DNA of 64,000 nucleotides from positions 1 to 64,000 of the forward strand of contig OMVT01000007.1 in the NCBI GenBank assembly GCA_900314535.1, given 5' to 3'. The translations under genes were made by a program, and so were the position numbers. Below are positions 16,490-24,794 of the stretch, in pieces (positions within the stretch are counted from its first letter, which is position 1; every line of letters starts with the position of its first letter). The notes below the pieces were generated by a model. That model saw only the letters and a list, made by a program, of their open reading frames with translations, searched no databases and was not told the DNA's origin. The DNA is from an uncultured Olsenella sp. (GTDB taxonomy: Bacteria > Actinomycetota > Coriobacteriia > Coriobacteriales > Atopobiaceae).

Positions 16490-19000
16490 TCAGCCGATTC
16501 CGACGAAGAGATGGCCAGACGTCGCACCTTGGAGGCGCGGAGCTGCCTTCCTGCCCTCGCGTCCTGCTGCCACGGCACGCTTCACGCGCTCGACCGCAAA
16601 CGACACTTCCTGCGGGGTCAGAAGCGTCCCGTCTGCCATGAAGCGGGTGACGCCTGCTGCCATGAGATCGGGGATCTGCGGCGTTGCATCGAGCGGATGC
16701 GACGCATAGAGATGGCTTCTGCCCTCGATGTCCGTGCGCACCGGCAGAAGCGCTCCGTCGATATCGCGCAGCGAGAAGCGGCGCTGGCGGAGCTGGCACT
16801 TCGCGCAGTTATGGATGCACTTCCCTGCTGCCTGGAGGATGCAGTGCTCGCTTGTCATCGCCCTCGTCCTGCCATAGACGGAAAGACCCAGAGGAACCGA
16901 GGTCGTCTCCGCAAGCGCCACGATCTCTTCGAGCGTGAGCTCAGGCGAGAGCCAGATGCCTTCTGCCCCTGCCTCTTCGAGCGCGACAAGCGCCGACTCG
17001 TTGTGGACCGGTATGAGCTGGCGGATCTCAGGAAGAGCCCCGCGCTCATGCGCCAGCACGAGCTCGCTCATGTTGCCGCAGGCGACACGCCTGCCCGGCA
17101 CGACAAAGGGATCGAGCCTCTCATGGTCGATCTCGCGGCACACCTCATCGAGGAGCGGCACCGTGCTCTCAGGCCAGGTGCCCTGGGAGAGCGCATCAGG
17201 CGCTGCATAGACGATGTCGGCGCCGGCAGAAAGTGCAGCCTCCGCCGCCTCAGGCGTCGTCACGAGCGCCGAGATTTCAGGCTCTGGCGCCTTCCAGGAA
17301 AGCGGGTCCTGGATTCCGGCGGACTTCCTGACCTCGCGGAGCGTGTCCTTGATCCTCCACGCAGGAGGAACAGGAGCTGTCTTCTCTTCACGCTCGATGT
17401 AGGGAGCAAGGATCTTCTCTTCGAGGAGATGGCAGGCGTCCTGCCGTACCGCATGCACGGCAGAGAAGCCCATACCGCATTCGTCATCGATCTCGCAGGT
17501 CCAGGAGGTGGGTTCGAAAGGCGTCTGCCCCATGCGCAGGACATGCGACTTCAGGTCCTCTTCCGTGACTGCCTTCGTGCGTGCCGGCTCGACCGTGAAG
17601 CCTTCAGCGGTGGCAGAGATGCCATCTTCGGTCTCGATCGTGACCGTGAAGGGCTCGCCGATCCTGGCCTTCGCAGAGACGCTCACCGGACGCTTGCGTG
17701 CGCATTCGAGGTGCGCTGCCCGCTGGGCCTCTTCCATGGCCTGCTTCGAGCGGATGACACGCACGGCAGAGCCCGTCTCCATGGGGCGGGTCGTCCTGAC
17801 CGTGATGCGCTCCTGCGCTTCCGCGTCATGCTCGGCCGTCGCTGTCAGGAACTGCGAGGGATCCGTGAGCGGACGGATCTCGAGGAGGTCTCCCTCGAAG
17901 ACCGGTTCGGCCAGGGCGATCTCGGTCTCCGCCTGGGTGACGTGGCGGTTGCGGCGCCTGCCGCCATTCCCGCCCCCACGGCGCACGAGCGTATCCTCAA
18001 GGCGCCTCGACGAGACAACCTCGCCGACAAGCTCGCCGCGGTTGTTCGACCGCTCGTAGCTCATCATCTCGTTGCCGGACTCGCTCCGAAGATAGGCATC
18101 GGTAAAGCCCCTGTTGAAGGAGCGCAGGAGCCTCCGCATGCGGGCATGCTCGGTCTCGGCCGAAGGCTTCACGCCGGCATACACATCGTCGAGCTCGGCC
18201 CTATAGGAAGAGATGACGGAATAGACATAGTCGGGAGCCTTCATGCGGCCCTCGACCTTGAGCGATCCTACTCCTGCCTCCATGAGGGAGGACAGGTCGG
18301 AGATCGTGCAGTAGTCCTTCGGGCAGAGCGCGCGGTCGGCACCCTTCATCTGCGAAACCGTGCCATCCTCGTCGACCAGGTCATAGGGCAGGCGGCACGG
18401 CTGTGCGCACATGCCGCGGTTGGCAGACCTGCCGCCTGAGAGGCTCGAGAGCATGCAGACGCCCGAGTAGCAGAAGCAGAGCGCGCCATGGCCGAAGGCC
18501 TCGATCTCGACGCCCTCGTCTGCGATGCGGGAAAGCTCAGGCAAGGAGAGCTCGCGCGAGATCGTGACGCGGGCAATGCCCAGTTCGCGGATCCAGGCGA
18601 CCGCACGCGCATCATGGATGTTTGCCTGCGTCGAGACATGGACCTCGATCTCAGGCCAGATGCGCCTGACCTCTGCCATGAGGCCCCAGTCCTGGATGAT
18701 GAAGGCATCGGCGCCAAGGCACCAGGCACGCCTGATCACGGAGAGCACCTTCGGCATCTCAGCTGTGCGGATCACGATGTTCACGGTCACATAGACGCGG
18801 ACGCCGGCAAGATGCGCTGCCTTGCAGGCGGCGGCAAAGCTCTCGTCGTCGAAGTTCGTCGCATTGCGGCGGGCATTGAAGTCATTTCCGAAGCCGCAGT
18901 AGATGGCATCGGCACCTGCAGCCAGGGCTGCCGCAAACGGCTCGGGGCCGCCTGCGGGAGCCAGAAGCTCAAGGGAGCGCTTGTTGTTCCTGTTCTGCAT
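16490..19000 (-). CDS. U32 family peptidase, RlhA/YdcP-like
   Basis: The 836-aa protein has the U32 N-terminal barrel: ELLAPAGGPEPFAAAL at the start, GADAIYCG, and the Cys-rich family signature around residues 170-200 (GHGALCFCYSGVC, SANRGMCAQPCRLPY). The four Cys are a likely metal/Fe-S site. A DUF3656-type middle region and a second copy of barrel-like sequence follow; near the C-terminus CILQAAGKCIHNCAKC adds a second Cys group. Members with DUF3656 include RlhA, which hydroxylates 23S rRNA C2501; that role is plausible but unproven here. The ATG at 19000 lies 4 nt after the tyrS stop, so the two form an operon. Confidence 0.85.
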   Translation of the reverse strand: MQNRNNKRSLELLAPAGGPEPFAAALAAGADAIYCGFGNDFNARRNATNFDDESFAAACKAAHLAGVRVYVTVNIVIRTAEMPKVLSVIRRAWCLGADAFIIQDWGLMAEVRRIWPEIEVHVSTQANIHDARAVAWIRELGIARVTISRELSLPELSRIADEGVEIEAFGHGALCFCYSGVCMLSSLSGGRSANRGMCAQPCRLPYDLVDEDGTVSQMKGADRALCPKDYCTISDLSSLMEAGVGSLKVEGRMKAPDYVYSVISSYRAELDDVYAGVKPSAETEHARMRRLLRSFNRGFTDAYLRSESGNEMMSYERSNNRGELVGEVVSSRRLEDTLVRRGGGNGGRRRNRHVTQAETEIALAEPVFEGDLLEIRPLTDPSQFLTATAEHDAEAQERITVRTTRPMETGSAVRVIRSKQAMEEAQRAAHLECARKRPVSVSAKARIGEPFTVTIETEDGISATAEGFTVEPARTKAVTEEDLKSHVLRMGQTPFEPTSWTCEIDDECGMGFSAVHAVRQDACHLLEEKILAPYIEREEKTAPVPPAWRIKDTLREVRKSAGIQDPLSWKAPEPEISALVTTPEAAEAALSAGADIVYAAPDALSQGTWPESTVPLLDEVCREIDHERLDPFVVPGRRVACGNMSELVLAHERGALPEIRQLIPVHNESALVALEEAGAEGIWLSPELTLEEIVALAETTSVPLGLSVYGRTRAMTSEHCILQAAGKCIHNCAKCQLRQRRFSLRDIDGALLPVRTDIEGRSHLYASHPLDATPQIPDLMAAGVTRFMADGTLLTPQEVSFAVERVKRAVAAGREGRKAAPRLQGATSGHLFVGIG

Positions 19001-19004
19001 GTGC

Positions 19005-20222
19005 CTACGCAAGCCTCGCCCAGCGCTTCTTGCCAGACTGCAGGACGCAGGGCTGAGAGAAGAGTGCAGGATCGACGTTGTAGCTCTTGGGAGCGACGGG
19101 CTTGCCGTCGATCTTGACGGAGCCGCCGTCGATGAGGCGACGTGCCTCGCCCGTGGACTTCGCGATGTTCACATCGACGAGGAGCTTTGCAAGATAGACC
19201 TTGCCCTCGTCGTTCACGGAAGCCAGGGAAAGCGGGAACTCCGGGATGTCTTCAGGCACCTCATTCCTCTTGAACTGGGCATCGAAGGCGGCCTCTGCCG
19301 CCTGGCCTGCGCCCTCGCCGTGATAGAGGTCGCAGATGTTTCTGGCAAGTGCACGCTTCATCTGGTACGGGTCTGCCGTGCCGTCCTTGAAGGCCTCGTC
19401 GATCTTGTCGACCTCGGAGACCGGCAGCGTGGAGCAGAGACGGAAGTACATCGGCACAAGCTCGTCCTTGATGGACATGAGCTTGCCGTACATATCGTCT
19501 GCCTCGTCCGTGAGGCCCACGTAGTTGCCATAGGACTTCGACATCTTCTTCGTGCCGTCAAGACCCACGAGAAGCGGCATCGTGAGGGCGACCTGCGGCT
19601 CCATGCCCATGTCGCGCATGAGGTCACGGCCGGCGAGCAGGTTGAAGATCTGGTCGTTTCCGCCCATCTCGAGGTCCGCCTTCACCATCACGGAATCGTA
19701 GGCCTGAAGGACCGGGTAGATGAACTCATGCAGGGCGATGGACTGGCCATTCGTATAGCGGTTGTGGAAGTCCTCGCGCTCGAGGATGCGGGCGACATTG
19801 AACTTGCTCATGAGGCCAAGCATCGTGCCGAGGTTCATCGGCTTGATCCAGTCGCCGTTGTGCACGATCTCCGTCTTGTCGGGGTCCAGGATCTTCATGG
19901 CCTGCTCGACGTAGGTCTGGGCATTGGCCTCGACCTGCTCCTCCGTGAGAGGAGGACGGGTGGAGTCGCGGCCGGAGGGGTCGCCGATGAGGGCCGTGCC
20001 ATTGCCGATGATGAGGGTCACGTGGTGTCCGAGGTCCTGGAACTGGCGCATCTTGCGCAGCGGCACCGCATGTCCGAGGTGCAGGTCCGGGCTCGTCGGG
20101 TCGACGCCGAGCTTGATGTTCAGGGGCACACCGCGCTCGAGCTTCTTCTTGAGCTCGTCCATCGGCACGATCTGCATCGTGCCGGACGTGATGACCTTGA
20201 GCTGTTCGTCTACAGGCAGCAT
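19005..20222 (-). CDS. tyrS: Tyrosyl-tRNA synthetase
   Basis: The 405-aa class I synthetase charges tRNA-Tyr. The HIGH motif appears as HLGHAVPLRKM and the second signature as KKMSKSYGN. A C-terminal S4 RNA-binding domain (about 345-405) has STGEARRLIDGGSVKIDGK. Sequence style fits the TyrS2/TyrZ-like subgroup (HxGH as HLGH) rather than the E. coli TyrS. The start follows AAGGAG. No T-box leader is recognisable in the 277-bp spacer shared with the divergent PBP gene. Confidence 0.95.
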   Translation of the reverse strand: MLPVDEQLKVITSGTMQIVPMDELKKKLERGVPLNIKLGVDPTSPDLHLGHAVPLRKMRQFQDLGHHVTLIIGNGTALIGDPSGRDSTRPPLTEEQVEANAQTYVEQAMKILDPDKTEIVHNGDWIKPMNLGTMLGLMSKFNVARILEREDFHNRYTNGQSIALHEFIYPVLQAYDSVMVKADLEMGGNDQIFNLLAGRDLMRDMGMEPQVALTMPLLVGLDGTKKMSKSYGNYVGLTDEADDMYGKLMSIKDELVPMYFRLCSTLPVSEVDKIDEAFKDGTADPYQMKRALARNICDLYHGEGAGQAAEAAFDAQFKRNEVPEDIPEFPLSLASVNDEGKVYLAKLLVDVNIAKSTGEARRLIDGGSVKIDGKPVAPKSYNVDPALFSQPCVLQSGKKRWARLA

Positions 20223-20466
20223 ATGTTCTCCTTCTCGAGGCGCGAGCCGAAAGGCCGCATCGCCGCATTTCAGTCAAATAGCTAGTGTAACGCAGATAGA
20301 TAGCGAGCGGCACCGCAACCCCCTGCTTCCACACGAGCGAACAGAACATCTTCGAGCAGCCTTACAGCTGCTTGCGCTATAAATCCCTCATCTTCCAGAA
20401 AAGCATTGATTGCATGGAGCGGCTTGCCAAGTCTTTTCGTTCTGGCGGGAGTGGCTCCCCTGACTC

Positions 20467-20472
20467 TATAAT
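20467..20472 (+). promoter_or_regulatory. Probable -10 element of the class A PBP gene
   Basis: A perfect TATAAT lies 28 bp before the PBP start codon. No convincing -35 hexamer is seen at 16-18 bp spacing, so the exact promoter is uncertain. Confidence 0.4.
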
Positions 20473-20499
20473 GTTCCGTATCTATGAAAGGGGAAATTC

Positions 20500-22710
20500 A
20501 TGGGCATTCGCACCAGACGCGCTCACAAGCATGCCAAGACCCATGCCGTCGCGTTCACGATCGTCGGCGTCTTCGGCTTCATAGCGATGCTTGCGATCGC
20601 GCTCACCATGTCGGTGAACTCTCTTGTGGACTCGTGGCTCCAGGACCTACCGGACTATACGTCGGCAGACGCCTACCTGGCGGCAGAGCCGACGGAGGTC
20701 TATGACTCGGATGGCAACGTGATAGCAGAGTTCTATATGCAGAACCGCCGCTCCATCACGATCGACCAGGTGTCCCCGTATGTCCTCAAGGGCACGGTCG
20801 ACACGGAGGACGTCCGCTTCTACCAGCATAACGGCGTCGACCCGCAGGGCATTGTCCGCGCCATCGTCGTGCAGCTCGGCGGCGGCTCCGAGGGCGCTTC
20901 CACGATCACGCAGCAGCTCGTGCGCAACACGGTGCTCTCCGACGAGCAGTTCGACTACACGATCAAGCGCAAGGTCCGCGAGGCCTATATCGCCATCCAG
21001 ATGGAGAAGACGTACACGAAGGACCAGATCCTCATGATGTATCTCAACACCATCTACTACGGCCATGGCGCATACGGCATCCAGGCTGCCTCGATCACGT
21101 ACTTCAACAAGAATGCTTCCGACCTGACGCTTGCCGAGGCAGCGACGCTCTCTGGCCTCCCGCAGTCGCCTTCCGCCTACGATCCGTTCACGAACCCCGA
21201 AGCAGCGACAGAGCGCAGGAACACCGTTCTCGACCGCATGCTCTCTGCAGGCGACATCACGCAGGAAGAGCATGACGAGGCGGTGGCAGAGCCGCTGACG
21301 CTCAACGAGGGCACAAGCGTGCTTGATGAGGGCGGCACCTATCCGTACTGGACGGACTATATCAAGTCCATCCTGTCCGAGGACTTCGATACCGACACGA
21401 TCTTCAAGGGCGGCCTCAAGGTCTATACGACGCTCGACTCCGCGATGCAGGAAGCGGCCCAGACGGCTGTCGCGAACCAGCTCAACTCCATCGGCGACTC
21501 CAGCCTCGATTCCGCCATGGTCGCAATCGATCCTTCGACCGGCTACATCAAGGCCATGGTCGGCGGCAGCGACTACAACGAGGACCAGTACAATGTCGCC
21601 GCCTACGGCCTCAGGCAGCCAGGCTCCTCGTTCAAGACGTTCACGCTCATCACAGCCCTCGAGCAGGGCATGAACCCTTCTGTCATCCTCAACTGCTCGA
21701 GCCCGCTGCAGGCCACGTCGACCTGGCGTGTCGAAAACTACGGCAACAACAATTACGGCATCATCTCGCTTGCCCGTGCGACGGAGCTCTCCTCCAACAC
21801 CGGCTATGCGCAGGTCGCCCTCGTCGTCGGCGCTGACAACATCGTCTCGACGGCCAAGAAGATGGGCATCGATGCCGACCTGTCCGCTGTTCCTTCGATC
21901 ACCCTCGGATCTTCGGGCGTGCCTCCTCTGCAGATGGCAGAGGCCTACGCCACGATCGCTTCCGGCGGCATCCACCGCGATCCTGTCGCAATCACGAAGA
22001 TCGAGGACAGGAACGGCAATACCGTCTACGAGCATGAGGACTCTGGCGAGCAGGTCGTCGACACGAGCGTGACCTACGCCGCAACGCAGGTCCTCGAGGG
22101 CGTCGTGAAGAGCGGCACCGCCGCAAGCTCGCTCTCCAAGATCACGATCAACCAGCCGGTTGCTGGCAAGACCGGTACCTCCGAGAACAACCGCGACCTC
22201 TGGATGGTCGGCTTCACGCCGCAGCTCTCCGTCGCTGTCTGGACCGGCTACCGCAACGATAACAACCAGAGCGTCACGGTCCACGGCTCTGCCGGTATCC
22301 CAGGCACGACCTCCTGCCCGATCTTCGTGAACTTCCTGAACACCGCGCTTGCAGGCGTGTCGCGCGAAGAATTCCCGGAGGCTGCAGCACCTACCTACAA
22401 GGCGAATTCGAGCTGGGCCTTCGTCGGCACCTCTTCGGGCTACAACAGCGGCTCGAGCTCCTCTGCTTCGAGCAGCTCCAGCACGTCCTCAAACAACTCT
22501 TCGAGCTCCACATCGACGAACACGACGGCTACGACGAAGACCGAGACTTCCTCGACGGAGACCTCGTCCACCGAGACGAACAGCTCCGCAGGCTCTGGCA
22601 CCGGCGGCTCTGGCACGGGTGGCAATGGCGGAACGGGCACGGAGTCCGGCACGTCGAACTCCGACACCACAGGCGAGAGCACGAACGAATCCACATCAAC
22701 GAATGGCTAG
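20500..22710 (+). CDS. Class A penicillin-binding protein (transglycosylase/transpeptidase)
   Basis: The 736-aa bifunctional cell wall synthase has a short basic cytoplasmic tail, one transmembrane helix (about 12-38), a GT51 glycosyltransferase domain (about 60-240) with EDVRFYQHNGVD, EGASTITQQLVRN and KRKVREAYIAIQME, and a transpeptidase domain (about 290-610). Catalytic motifs are SSFK at 376-379, SSN at 431-433 and KTG at 557-559. A Ser/Thr/Gly-rich low-complexity tail of about 85 residues ends the protein and probably reaches into the wall. The start follows AAAGGGGAA. It is a single-gene unit ending at a bidirectional terminator. Confidence 0.95.
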   Translation: MGIRTRRAHKHAKTHAVAFTIVGVFGFIAMLAIALTMSVNSLVDSWLQDLPDYTSADAYLAAEPTEVYDSDGNVIAEFYMQNRRSITIDQVSPYVLKGTVDTEDVRFYQHNGVDPQGIVRAIVVQLGGGSEGASTITQQLVRNTVLSDEQFDYTIKRKVREAYIAIQMEKTYTKDQILMMYLNTIYYGHGAYGIQAASITYFNKNASDLTLAEAATLSGLPQSPSAYDPFTNPEAATERRNTVLDRMLSAGDITQEEHDEAVAEPLTLNEGTSVLDEGGTYPYWTDYIKSILSEDFDTDTIFKGGLKVYTTLDSAMQEAAQTAVANQLNSIGDSSLDSAMVAIDPSTGYIKAMVGGSDYNEDQYNVAAYGLRQPGSSFKTFTLITALEQGMNPSVILNCSSPLQATSTWRVENYGNNNYGIISLARATELSSNTGYAQVALVVGADNIVSTAKKMGIDADLSAVPSITLGSSGVPPLQMAEAYATIASGGIHRDPVAITKIEDRNGNTVYEHEDSGEQVVDTSVTYAATQVLEGVVKSGTAASSLSKITINQPVAGKTGTSENNRDLWMVGFTPQLSVAVWTGYRNDNNQSVTVHGSAGIPGTTSCPIFVNFLNTALAGVSREEFPEAAAPTYKANSSWAFVGTSSGYNSGSSSSASSSSSTSSNNSSSSTSTNTTATTKTETSSTETSSTETNSSAGSGTGGSGTGGNGGTGTESGTSNSDTTGESTNESTSTNG

Positions 22711-22764
22711 ACCAGAAAGGCCCGCGCAAGCGAGCCTTTCTCCTCTCTCTGCCTCTTTAGAGAA

Positions 22765-22798
22765 GAAGAGCGGGATGGCAGAAGCCATCCCGCTCTTC
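22765..22798. terminator. Bidirectional terminator between PBP gene and argR
   Basis: A 15-bp perfect stem (GAAGAGCGGGATGGC with its complement) closes the loop AGAA between two convergent genes. Confidence 0.75.
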
Positions 22799-22820
22799 CC
22801 ATATATCTCTATGCTCTTCC

Positions 22821-23258
22821 CTATTTGTGGGGTGAGCGAAGCTTGTTCAGGATATCTACGAAGCTCTGTGCATCTTCATCTGTCGCAGATATCACGAGCA
22901 CCGTATCGTTGCCGGCGACCGAGCCAATGGCCTCAGGCAGCTGCGCCGCGTCGATAGCGGCAGCCACACCTGGAGCCGTCCCCGGCTGCGACTTCACGAC
23001 GACGAGGTTGTGGGCACGCTCGATCTCGGTCACGAACTCTGAGACCATGCGCTGCAGGTGCAGGTCCTCTGCGAGGACGTAGATGCCTTCAGGAAGCTTC
23101 CTGAGCCCCATATCTGCGATATCTCTTGAAACGGTGGCCTGGGTGCAGGTGAAGCCGGCATTCTGGAGCTCCTGCACGAGAGCACGCTGCGTGCCGATGG
23201 ACTTGCTGCGAACTATCTCGCGCACAGCATCCTGTCTGTTGCTGCGTCTTTTCACCAT
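22821..23258 (-). CDS. argR: Arginine repressor
   Basis: The 145-aa protein is a full-length ArgR. The N-terminal winged helix (about 1-70) has RSKSIGTQRALVQELQNAGF and TQATVSRDIADMGLRKLP. The C-terminal oligomerisation and arginine-binding domain has the GTAPGVAAAIDAA segment with the conserved GxA pattern and NDTVLVI. It represses arginine biosynthesis or induces catabolism depending on arginine. No arginine genes lie in the window. The ATG at 23258 is preferred because the upstream in-frame ATG overlaps its GGGAGG site. It converges on the PBP gene. Confidence 0.93.
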   Translation of the reverse strand: MVKRRSNRQDAVREIVRSKSIGTQRALVQELQNAGFTCTQATVSRDIADMGLRKLPEGIYVLAEDLHLQRMVSEFVTEIERAHNLVVVKSQPGTAPGVAAAIDAAQLPEAIGSVAGNDTVLVISATDEDAQSFVDILNKLRSPHK

Positions 23259-23427
23259 GATGCCTCCCACGCTGGCATGTATTCTGCATTTTGCTTACGA
23301 GTTATGCAGCGTCGATAACAACTTTCGTAATCATCATACTAGTCTAATGCGCCGCAAGTTCCGCAATATCCTCAATGTTCTGAACGGTAGATACGGCTCT
23401 ACGAATAGACGCTCACAAAAGCGCTGC

Positions 23428-23441
23428 TGCATATGCATGCA
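23428..23441. promoter_or_regulatory. Possible ARG-box-like palindrome
   Basis: TGCATATGCATGCA fits the half-symmetric pattern TGNATNNNNATNCA of ArgR sites, in the divergent spacer between argR and the C39-like gene. The pattern is short and degenerate, so a chance match is possible. Confidence 0.25.
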
Positions 23442-23529
23442 AGGTAGCCTATCATAAGAAATTGTACGAACAGATGCCGGCTCATGGAGACTCGGGCCGG
23501 ATACGGATATTGGCATAAAGGATCGAAGC

Positions 23530-24651
23530 ATGACCTCTACACGAGACAGAGATCGTCGCACGCAGGGATCGAGGCGCCAAGGCCGTCCCTCAGGCCGCAG
23601 CGGCTCCCAGCGCGTACAGAGCAGAAGCCTCAACGGAGTCGGCAGCCACGATACCGGCTATACGCTGCATCACCCGAACTATAGCGGGCGATCTGGCCAG
23701 CAGGTCAGGCGTCTGCGCATGCGGGGAAAGAGGAGCCCGCGCTCGCTTGCGCTCCTGATTGTCGTTGCCTGCGTCGCGCTCCTTGCGATCTTCGGCATCA
23801 GCTCCTGCGTCTCGAGCTGCGTCGCGACACGCAATGCCCAGAAGGAGGAGCAGGAGACAGCCGAGACGAATCCCGTCGACTCCCGCGTCGCCTACGGGGC
23901 AGACGACAAGATTTCGCAGGAGCTTTCGAGTGCCCTCGACAATGCAGACAAGCTGAAGGATATCGCGGCAAACGCGACCGCCTACTCCGATGACCGCATC
24001 ATCGAGCTTGCGCTGCGCGAACCCACGGCCATCGACTTCGTCCAGCAGCTGCCGACCGCCTCGAAGGAGACGAGCGCCTATACCGGCACGGTCGTGAAGG
24101 GCACCTATCCTGAGCTCTATGACTGGGATACGAACTGGGCCTTCATGGACTACGGTTCGCTTCCACTTGGCCTTACCGGCTCTGGCCCTACGAGCCTCGC
24201 TATGGCATACATGGGGCTCACAGGCAAGAACGACAAATCCCCTGCCGATATGGCACAGCTTGCAATCAATGGCGGCTATGCGACAGGCGCTTCCGGCACC
24301 TCCTCAGACTTCTTTACGTCCGCTGCTTCCTCGCTTAGCCTCAAGGTCACGAAGATCGATGCGACCGAGAACGATATCGCCGAGAACCTTACGGCCAGCA
24401 CGCCTATCCTCGTAGAGCTCCAGGCAGGTACCGTCGGCGACGAGTCCCACTGGGCGCTCCTCGTCTCCTACAACCGCGATACCTCGGTCACGCTCTATGA
24501 CCCGACCTCGACCTCTGCCTCCGCCCACAGCTGGGATGCCGGCACAATTGCGGACTCCTCGACGACGCTCTATGTACTCGAAGCAGCCGACTCAACAGAC
24601 AGCTCCACGTCTTCGACGGCTACGACGACCACGACTACGTCGAATCAGTAG
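23530..24651 (+). CDS. Membrane-anchored C39-like peptidase-fold protein with Ser in the Cys position
   Basis: The 373-aa protein has an Arg-rich cytoplasmic N-terminus (about 1-70), one transmembrane helix (about 72-92), and an extracellular C39-like domain (about 190-355). The usual catalytic motif GCGPTSLAM reads GSGPTSLAM, with Ser218 replacing the nucleophilic Cys. His307 (ESHWALLVSY) and the YDP segment are kept. A Ser/Thr tail follows. It may be an inactive binding protein or a serine variant. The start follows AAAGGA. It is a single-gene unit, divergent from argR and ended by a strong terminator. Confidence 0.78.
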   Translation: MTSTRDRDRRTQGSRRQGRPSGRSGSQRVQSRSLNGVGSHDTGYTLHHPNYSGRSGQQVRRLRMRGKRSPRSLALLIVVACVALLAIFGISSCVSSCVATRNAQKEEQETAETNPVDSRVAYGADDKISQELSSALDNADKLKDIAANATAYSDDRIIELALREPTAIDFVQQLPTASKETSAYTGTVVKGTYPELYDWDTNWAFMDYGSLPLGLTGSGPTSLAMAYMGLTGKNDKSPADMAQLAINGGYATGASGTSSDFFTSAASSLSLKVTKIDATENDIAENLTASTPILVELQAGTVGDESHWALLVSYNRDTSVTLYDPTSTSASAHSWDAGTIADSSTTLYVLEAADSTDSSTSSTATTTTTTSNQ

Positions 24652-24677
24652 CAGGCAACAGAGATACCTGTGTACAC

Positions 24678-24701
24678 GGAGGGAGCCATCCGGCTCCCTC
24701 C
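24678..24701 (+). terminator. Terminator after the C39-like gene
   Basis: A 10-bp stem GGAGGGAGCC/GGCTCCCTCC with a 4-nt loop is followed by TTTGTT, 27 bp past the stop codon. Confidence 0.75.
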
Positions 24702-24738
24702 TTTGTTATGTCGCGAATTGCATCTGATGCATAAGAAA

Positions 24739-24769
24739 GGAGCCGGCCCTGATGTACAGAACCGGCTCC
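24739..24769 (-). terminator. Probable terminator after the phosphohexomutase gene
   Basis: GGAGCCGG pairs with CCGGCTCC across a 15-nt loop, just past the minus-strand gene; CTTTCTTATG follows on that strand. Confidence 0.5.
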
Positions 24770-24794
24770 AGCCATGAAGCTTGTCGTGCGCGAC

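Noticed and set aside
16145-18439. 764-codon plus-strand frame opposite the U32 peptidase gene
   Set aside because: Arg/His/Leu-rich composition with no domain; the U32 motifs on the minus strand are clear.
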